A stretch of 9,278 bases of DNA from an uncultured Clostridia bacterium (GTDB lineage: Bacteria; Bacillota; Clostridia; Lachnospirales; Lachnospiraceae), in NCBI GenBank assembly GCA_947178015.1, contig CAMWWW010000076.1:1-9278 (forward strand). The letters run 5' to 3'. How positions within the stretch are numbered: position 1 is the stretch's first letter; every line of letters starts with the position of its first letter. Below, one piece after another: positions 5,840-9,278 of this stretch. A model generated the notes under the pieces. That model was not told where the DNA came from. It made no database searches and saw only the letters and a program-made list of their open reading frames with translations. The position numbers and the translations under genes were made by a program.

Positions 5840-6187
5840 ATGAACGAAATGATCAGAAGCATTGAGGCTACTCAGCTTAAGGCAGAGGTTCCAAGCTTTC
5901 GTGTAGGCGACACGGTGAAGGTATATGCAAAGGTTATCGAGGGAACCCGTGAAAGAATACAGGTTTTTGAGGGAACCGTATTAAAGAAGCAGGGTGGTTC
6001 AAACCGCGAGACGTTTACTGTAAGAAAGACATCCAATGGAATTGGCGTGGAAAAGACATGGCCTTTACATTCCCCTATTATTGACAGGGTAGAGGTTGTA
6101 CGTCACGGTAAAGTAAGGAGAGCGAAGCTCAACTACTTAAGAAACAGAGTGGGAAAACGTGCAAAGGTAAAAGAATTAGTGAAATAA
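5840..6187 (+). CDS. rplS: 50S ribosomal protein bL19
   Basis: bL19 lies at the subunit interface of the 50S particle and contributes to an intersubunit bridge. The product is 115 residues, the usual length. Its SH3-like barrel starts with FRVGDTVKVY (20-29), continues through IQVFEGTVLKK (40-50) and RETFTVRKTSNGIGVEKTWP (56-75), then PLHSP, and ends in a basic tail (about 88-115) that would contact 23S rRNA. ATG 5840 has AAGGAGG with a 5-nt spacer. The gene forms its own transcription unit, bounded by an extended -10 promoter and a terminator. This matters because cls separates it from the rimM-trmD genes it usually follows. Confidence 0.98.
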   Translation: MNEMIRSIEATQLKAEVPSFRVGDTVKVYAKVIEGTRERIQVFEGTVLKKQGGSNRETFTVRKTSNGIGVEKTWPLHSPIIDRVEVVRHGKVRRAKLNYLRNRVGKRAKVKELVK

Positions 6188-6194
6188 TGAAACG

Positions 6195-6228
6195 GGGACA
6201 AGTACATTATGTATATTGTCCCTTTTCT
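6195..6228 (+). terminator. Intrinsic terminator after rplS
   Basis: GGGACAA (6195-6201) pairs with TTGTCCC (6216-6222). The stem can continue through GTACA/TGTAT (one G-U pair), with a single bulged A and a TTA loop. TTTTCT follows at 6223-6228. It lies 7 nt after the rplS stop codon. Confidence 0.85.
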
Positions 6229-6365
6229 ATGTGCATGGGAAAATGTCAGCCAAAGCTGATAGCGCCGTGCGCGCTTACCTGTGCGGTGAGTAGATTACAT
6301 AGGAGTATTTTACACAAAGATTGCATATTGATAGGTGAAGCCTGTGCTATGCAAGGGGTATAAGG
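6229..6365 (+). other. Hairpin-rich spacer upstream of lepB copy 1
   Basis: Three tandem hairpins are visible. TGTCAGC/GCTGATA (6244-6250 and 6255-6261, one G-U pair) has a CAAA loop. CTTACC/GGTGAG (6274-6279 and 6285-6290) has a 5-nt loop. An exact inverted repeat TTGCATA/TATGCAA (6321-6327 and 6348-6354) has an arm running into the lepB ribosome binding site AAGGGG (6353-6358). A promoter is expected after the rplS terminator, but I find no -35/-10 pair of good quality. Leader or operator function is inferred. Confidence 0.4.
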
Positions 6366-6923
6366 ATGGCACATAAACGAGGAAAGAAAGAAGAAATTTC
6401 CCCATTCTATGTGGTTTTAAAATGGCTGGTAGACTTGTCTGTGGCAGTGGGGGCAGCGCTTTTTATTGGAGTTTTTTTGGGAGAGCAGATCACGATGACC
6501 GGCTATTCTATGGAGCCGATGCTGACAAATGAGGATGAGATGCTGATGGATCGCCTGCTATATCATTTTAAAGAGCCGGAGCGCGGTGATATTATTATAT
6601 TTTTGCCGAAATCGGATGCGTCACAATACTATATTAAACGCATCGTTGCACTGCCGGGAGAGACGGTACAGATAAAGGATGGGATGTTGTATATTAACGG
6701 GGAAGTACAGATCACAGAAGAGGGGTTGGAGAGAATGTTAAATCCGGGGCTGGCAAAAGAGGAAATTGTACTGGGAGAGGATGAGTATTTTGTGCTGGGA
6801 GATAACCGCAATAACAGCGAGGACAGCAGATTTTCCAGCGTGGGCAATGTAAAGCGCAGTAATATTGTCGGAAAAGTGTGGCTGAAGGTGACTACCCTAA
6901 ATGATATTTCTCTGATAAAATAG
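6366..6923 (+). CDS. lepB: Type I signal peptidase, copy 1
   Basis: This membrane-anchored serine protease removes signal peptides from exported proteins on the outer face of the membrane. The 185-residue product has a short basic N-terminus, one membrane anchor (about 16-39) and an extracellular catalytic domain. The Ser/Lys dyad is intact: S48 in GYSMEPM and K91 in YYIKRIVALPGE. The conserved box GDNRNNSEDSR lies at 145-155. A single anchor is usual for Gram-positive enzymes of the SipS type. ATG 6366 has AAGGGG (6353-6358) with a 7-nt spacer. It starts a run of closely spaced genes and lies 25 nt before rbgA. A second, clearly divergent signal peptidase gene follows rbgA. Confidence 0.96.
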   Translation: MAHKRGKKEEISPFYVVLKWLVDLSVAVGAALFIGVFLGEQITMTGYSMEPMLTNEDEMLMDRLLYHFKEPERGDIIIFLPKSDASQYYIKRIVALPGETVQIKDGMLYINGEVQITEEGLERMLNPGLAKEEIVLGEDEYFVLGDNRNNSEDSRFSSVGNVKRSNIVGKVWLKVTTLNDISLIK

Positions 6924-6948
6924 GTGGTATACAGAAAGGAAAAGAAGT

Positions 6949-7788
6949 ATGAATGTTCAATGGTATCCCGGACATATGACAAAGGCTAGGCGCATGATGG
7001 AGGAAGATATACGGCTGGTGGATCTGGTGATAGAGATTCTGGACGCAAGGGCGCCGTTTAGCAGCCAAAATCCTGATATTGATGAGTTAGGCAGGAATAA
7101 GTCTCGGCTGATTTTGTTAAATAAGGCAGATCTTGCCGAGGAGAAGGTGAATTTGCGCTGGGAGGAGTATTTTAAGGAGAAGGGGTGTTATGTGGTGAAG
7201 ACAGATTCTCGGAGCGGTGCAGATATAAAGGCGATTCACCGCGTGATAGAGAAAGCCTGTCAGGAAAAGACAGAACGCGACAGAAAGAGGGGAATATTAA
7301 ACCGCCCTGTGCGCGCGATGGTTGTGGGGATTCCCAATGTAGGAAAGTCGACCTTTATCAATACGTTTGCGGGGAAGGCGTGCACAAAGACGGGGAATCG
7401 TCCGGGTGTGACAAAGGGGAAGCAGTGGATTCGACTTAATAAAAAGGTGGAGCTTTTGGATACGCCCGGTATTTTGTGGCCAAAGTTTGAGGATCAGAAG
7501 GTGGGGCTTAGGCTTGCATGGATAGGTTCTATACGCGATGAGATTATGAATACCACAGAGCTAGCTTTAGAGTTGATGCGCTTTTTTGACGAGAAAGAGA
7601 TCAGTATGTGGAAGGAACGCTATCAAACACAGGAGAAGGAGCCGGTGCAGCTGCTTGAGGCAGTGGCGAGAAGCCGCGCGTGTCTATTAAAAGGCGGGGA
7701 GTATGATATGGAGAAAGCGGCGGCGTTGTTTCTTGAGGATTATCGAAGCGGAAGGCTGGGAAGAATAACCTTAGAGCTTCCGGGGTGA
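6949..7788 (+). CDS. rbgA: Ribosome biogenesis GTPase RbgA (YlqF)
   Basis: RbgA acts late in 50S assembly, promoting incorporation of uL16 and other late proteins; it is essential in Bacillus subtilis. The 279-residue protein has the circularly permuted GTPase order that defines the family: G4 NKAD (58-61) comes before G1 GIPNVGKST (127-135), then T155 in RPGVTKG as G2 and DTPG (171-174) as G3. The N-terminal QWYPGHMTKA (4-13) is the YlqF signature, and a helical RNA-binding tail follows (about 190-279). ATG 6949 has AAAGGA (6935-6940) with an 8-nt spacer. It sits between two signal peptidase genes, 25 nt after one and 6 nt before the other. Confidence 0.96.
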   Translation: MNVQWYPGHMTKARRMMEEDIRLVDLVIEILDARAPFSSQNPDIDELGRNKSRLILLNKADLAEEKVNLRWEEYFKEKGCYVVKTDSRSGADIKAIHRVIEKACQEKTERDRKRGILNRPVRAMVVGIPNVGKSTFINTFAGKACTKTGNRPGVTKGKQWIRLNKKVELLDTPGILWPKFEDQKVGLRLAWIGSIRDEIMNTTELALELMRFFDEKEISMWKERYQTQEKEPVQLLEAVARSRACLLKGGEYDMEKAAALFLEDYRSGRLGRITLELPG

Positions 7789-7794
7789 GGAAGG

Positions 7795-8376
7795 ATGAGT
7801 CCTACAGACAGGAAAAGCTCCCCGCCTCTGCGATCGACATGGAAGAATAGCAAGGTTTTTAGACTGGCAGATCGAATGGCTCGTATGCTGGTAGTTCTGG
7901 CCGTGCTCTATCTGGTGCTGCATTTTGTTGGGCAGTGCACCGCCGTAAAGGGAATTTCGATGGAGCCTGCTTTATCTGGCGGCGATCAGGTATGGATCGA
8001 CAAGCTTTCTTATTATTTTCATGATCCGGATCGGTTCGATATTATTGTGTTTCGCAGAGATGGTATATTTTTTATTAAGAGAATTATTGCGCTGCCGGGT
8101 GAGCGCATATGGATCAGCCGGGCAGGCAGAATCTATATTGATGACAGGCTGCTGGAGGAGAATTACGGAATCGCTGTGATGAGTTATGCGGGAATCGCGG
8201 CGAAAGAGCTTACGCTTGGTGAGGGGGAATATTTTGTTCTGGGAGATAACCGCCCGGAAAGCTTTGACAGCCGGTATGAGGAGGTTGGCGTGATAGAGCG
8301 CTCACAGATTATGGGAAAGGCAGTGTTCCGTGTTTATCCGCTGGGAACGTTTGGAGTGCTTGAGCAGAAAGAATAA
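7795..8376 (+). CDS. lepB: Type I signal peptidase, copy 2
   Basis: This is a second membrane-anchored signal peptidase of 193 residues. A polar, basic N-terminus of about 28 residues precedes one membrane anchor (about 30-47). The catalytic S55 is in GISMEPA and K95 in FFIKRIIALPGE, with GDNRPESFDSR at 150-160, so the active site appears complete. It shares overall layout and motifs with copy 1 but is clearly divergent, including a different N-terminus and a different stretch at about 119-140. ATG 7795 follows the rbgA stop by 6 nt. GGTGAGG (7784-7790) overlaps that stop and has a short 4-nt spacer. The next in-frame ATGs (codons 28 and 31) would leave the anchor almost at the N-terminus, so the first is preferred. 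Confidence 0.95.
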   Translation: MSPTDRKSSPPLRSTWKNSKVFRLADRMARMLVVLAVLYLVLHFVGQCTAVKGISMEPALSGGDQVWIDKLSYYFHDPDRFDIIVFRRDGIFFIKRIIALPGERIWISRAGRIYIDDRLLEENYGIAVMSYAGIAAKELTLGEGEYFVLGDNRPESFDSRYEEVGVIERSQIMGKAVFRVYPLGTFGVLEQKE

Positions 8377-8412
8377 ATAGGATGGGGATACAAGGAGAGA
8401 AAGGGGAAGAAA

Positions 8413-9189
8413 ATGGAGAGACAGAGTATAGCCGTTATAAAGACAATATTAGAATCCACCGATATAGAGAGGCTTCCAGAGGCGCTGGAGGCTTTTTCTG
8501 ATGATGAGAGAGCTGGGGTGGCAAAGCTGTATAAGCAGTACAAAAAAAAGCACGAGGATTATCAAAAGGAGCTTAAGAGACTGGATGAGATGCTTGTTTT
8601 TGAGAGAAAATATGCAGCCTTTCATGCGATCTGCGGGATAGATGAGGCAGGAAGGGGACCGCTTGCCGGGCCTGTGGTGGCGGCAGCCGTGATTCTTCCA
8701 AAGGAGACAAAGCTTCTCTATCTAAACGATTCCAAGCAGCTTTCACCGAAGCGCAGGGAGGCGCTGTATCAGGAGATAATGGAAAAGGCGGTAAGCGTGG
8801 GCATAGGGATTGTGAGTGCAAAGCGCATAGATGAGATCAATATTTTGCAGGCAGATTATGAGGCGATGCGGATTGCTGTTAATAAACTGGACCATGTGCC
8901 CGATATATTATTAAATGATGCAGTGATTATTCCCAAGCTTTCCATAAAGCAGGTTTCGATCGTGAAGGGGGATGCAAAAAGTCTTTCCATAGCGGCGGCA
9001 AGCGTGATCGCCAAGGTGACAAGAGACAGAATGATGGAGGCTTATGGGGAGCTGTATCCAGAATATGGATTTGAGGCACATAAGGGCTACGGCTCACAGG
9101 CGCATATTGAGGCGATCAAGACCTATGGCGCGTGCCCAATACATAGAAAGACCTTTATTCAAAATATAGAGAAGGAGGAGGGGGATTAA
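8413..9189 (+). CDS. rnhB: Ribonuclease HII
   Basis: RNase HII cuts the RNA strand of RNA-DNA hybrids and starts removal of single ribonucleotides from DNA. The 258-residue product has the Gram-positive form: an N-terminal helical extension (about 1-70, charged, with DDERAGVAKLYKQYKKK at 30-46) before the catalytic domain. The active-site residues are D77 and E78 in CGIDEAGRGPLAGP, D169 in LLNDA and D187 in KGDAKS. The 18-residue spacing of the last two matches the E. coli enzyme. The C-terminal HKGYGSQAH (223-231) and CPIHRKTF (241-248) are typical. ATG 8413 has AAGGGG (8401-8406) with a 6-nt spacer. It is 36 nt after lepB copy 2 and probably co-transcribed. Confidence 0.97.
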   Translation: MERQSIAVIKTILESTDIERLPEALEAFSDDERAGVAKLYKQYKKKHEDYQKELKRLDEMLVFERKYAAFHAICGIDEAGRGPLAGPVVAAAVILPKETKLLYLNDSKQLSPKRREALYQEIMEKAVSVGIGIVSAKRIDEINILQADYEAMRIAVNKLDHVPDILLNDAVIIPKLSIKQVSIVKGDAKSLSIAAASVIAKVTRDRMMEAYGELYPEYGFEAHKGYGSQAHIEAIKTYGACPIHRKTFIQNIEKEEGD

Positions 9190-9191
9190 AG

Positions 9192-9278
9192 ATGGAGTAT
9201 TCGAATGTCGGCAGTATGCTGTCGCAGCTGAAGGGGCAGTCCGCCTATGCCGAGCAGACTACACAGAGTGTTTCAGGG
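9192..9278 (+). CDS. Start of an unidentified gene, truncated by the window end
   Basis: The first 29 codons are visible and remain open to the last base. ATG 9192 follows the rnhB stop by only 2 nt and has a purine-rich GGAGGGG (9177-9183) with an 8-nt spacer, so it belongs to the same run of genes. The visible residues are polar, rich in Gln and Ser, with no signal peptide or membrane segment. In Bacillus the next genes are ylqG and the FlhB-like ylqH, and a YlqG or hook-length-like protein would fit the position. That is inference from gene order only; the sequence seen is too short to classify. Confidence 0.75.
   Translation, partial: MEYSNVGSMLSQLKGQSAYAEQTTQSVSG

Noticed and set aside
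1..9278. A defence island, prophage, transposon or CRISPR array
   Set aside because: No integrase, transposase, phage structural gene or regularly spaced repeat array is present. All confident genes are housekeeping with uniform strand and typical spacing.

Overview
The window reads as a conserved, vertically inherited housekeeping block from a low-to-moderate GC Firmicute. It most resembles the Lachnospiraceae (Clostridium cluster XIVa). The basis is gene content and order (ffh, rpsP, a KH-domain gene, rimM, trmD, rplS, lepB, rbgA, rnhB), strong AGGAGG-type ribosome binding sites, Gram-positive style sigma-A promoters and a Gram-positive type RNase HII with a long N-terminal extension. The family assignment is recognition from memory, not a search. 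All convincing genes are on the + strand. There is no rRNA, tRNA, CRISPR array, insertion sequence or phage gene.

Layout. Positions 1-102 are the end of (or a very short) unrecognised gene, overlapping by ATGA an 83-residue hypothetical protein (99-350). A doubtful small membrane-protein ORF follows (438-689). Positions 690-841 are a regulatory stretch with iterated GTTGYAA heptamers, a LexA-box-like palindrome, two TTGACA elements and a clear sigma-A promoter for ffh. Then come ffh (842-2179), rpsP (2221-2466) and khpA (2491-2718), closed by an intrinsic terminator at 2740-2770. A structured 116-nt spacer leads to rimM (2887-3399), trmD (3396-4127) and a cardiolipin synthase gene (4138-5712). 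rplS (5840-6187) is a separate unit with its own extended -10 promoter, a probable L19-type RNA leader and a terminator. After a 137-nt hairpin-rich spacer comes the last run: lepB copy 1 (6366-6923), rbgA (6949-7788), lepB copy 2 (7795-8376), rnhB (8413-9189) and the first 29 codons of a further gene (9192-9278, cut by the window end).

How the genes fit together. The block links translation and envelope biogenesis. Ribosomal proteins bS16 and bL19, the 30S maturation factor RimM, the 50S assembly GTPase RbgA, the tRNA m1G37 methyltransferase TrmD and the RNA-binding protein KhpA serve ribosome production and decoding. Ffh targets nascent membrane and secreted proteins to the Sec machinery, two type I signal peptidases process exported precursors, and cardiolipin synthase makes a membrane phospholipid. 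RNase HII removes ribonucleotides from DNA.

Nothing here amounts to a new defence or mobile system. The points worth a second look are the structured spacers before rimM and lepB, the regulatory-looking region before ffh, cls sitting between trmD and rplS, the paired signal peptidases flanking rbgA, and the unrecognised small ORFs at the left edge.
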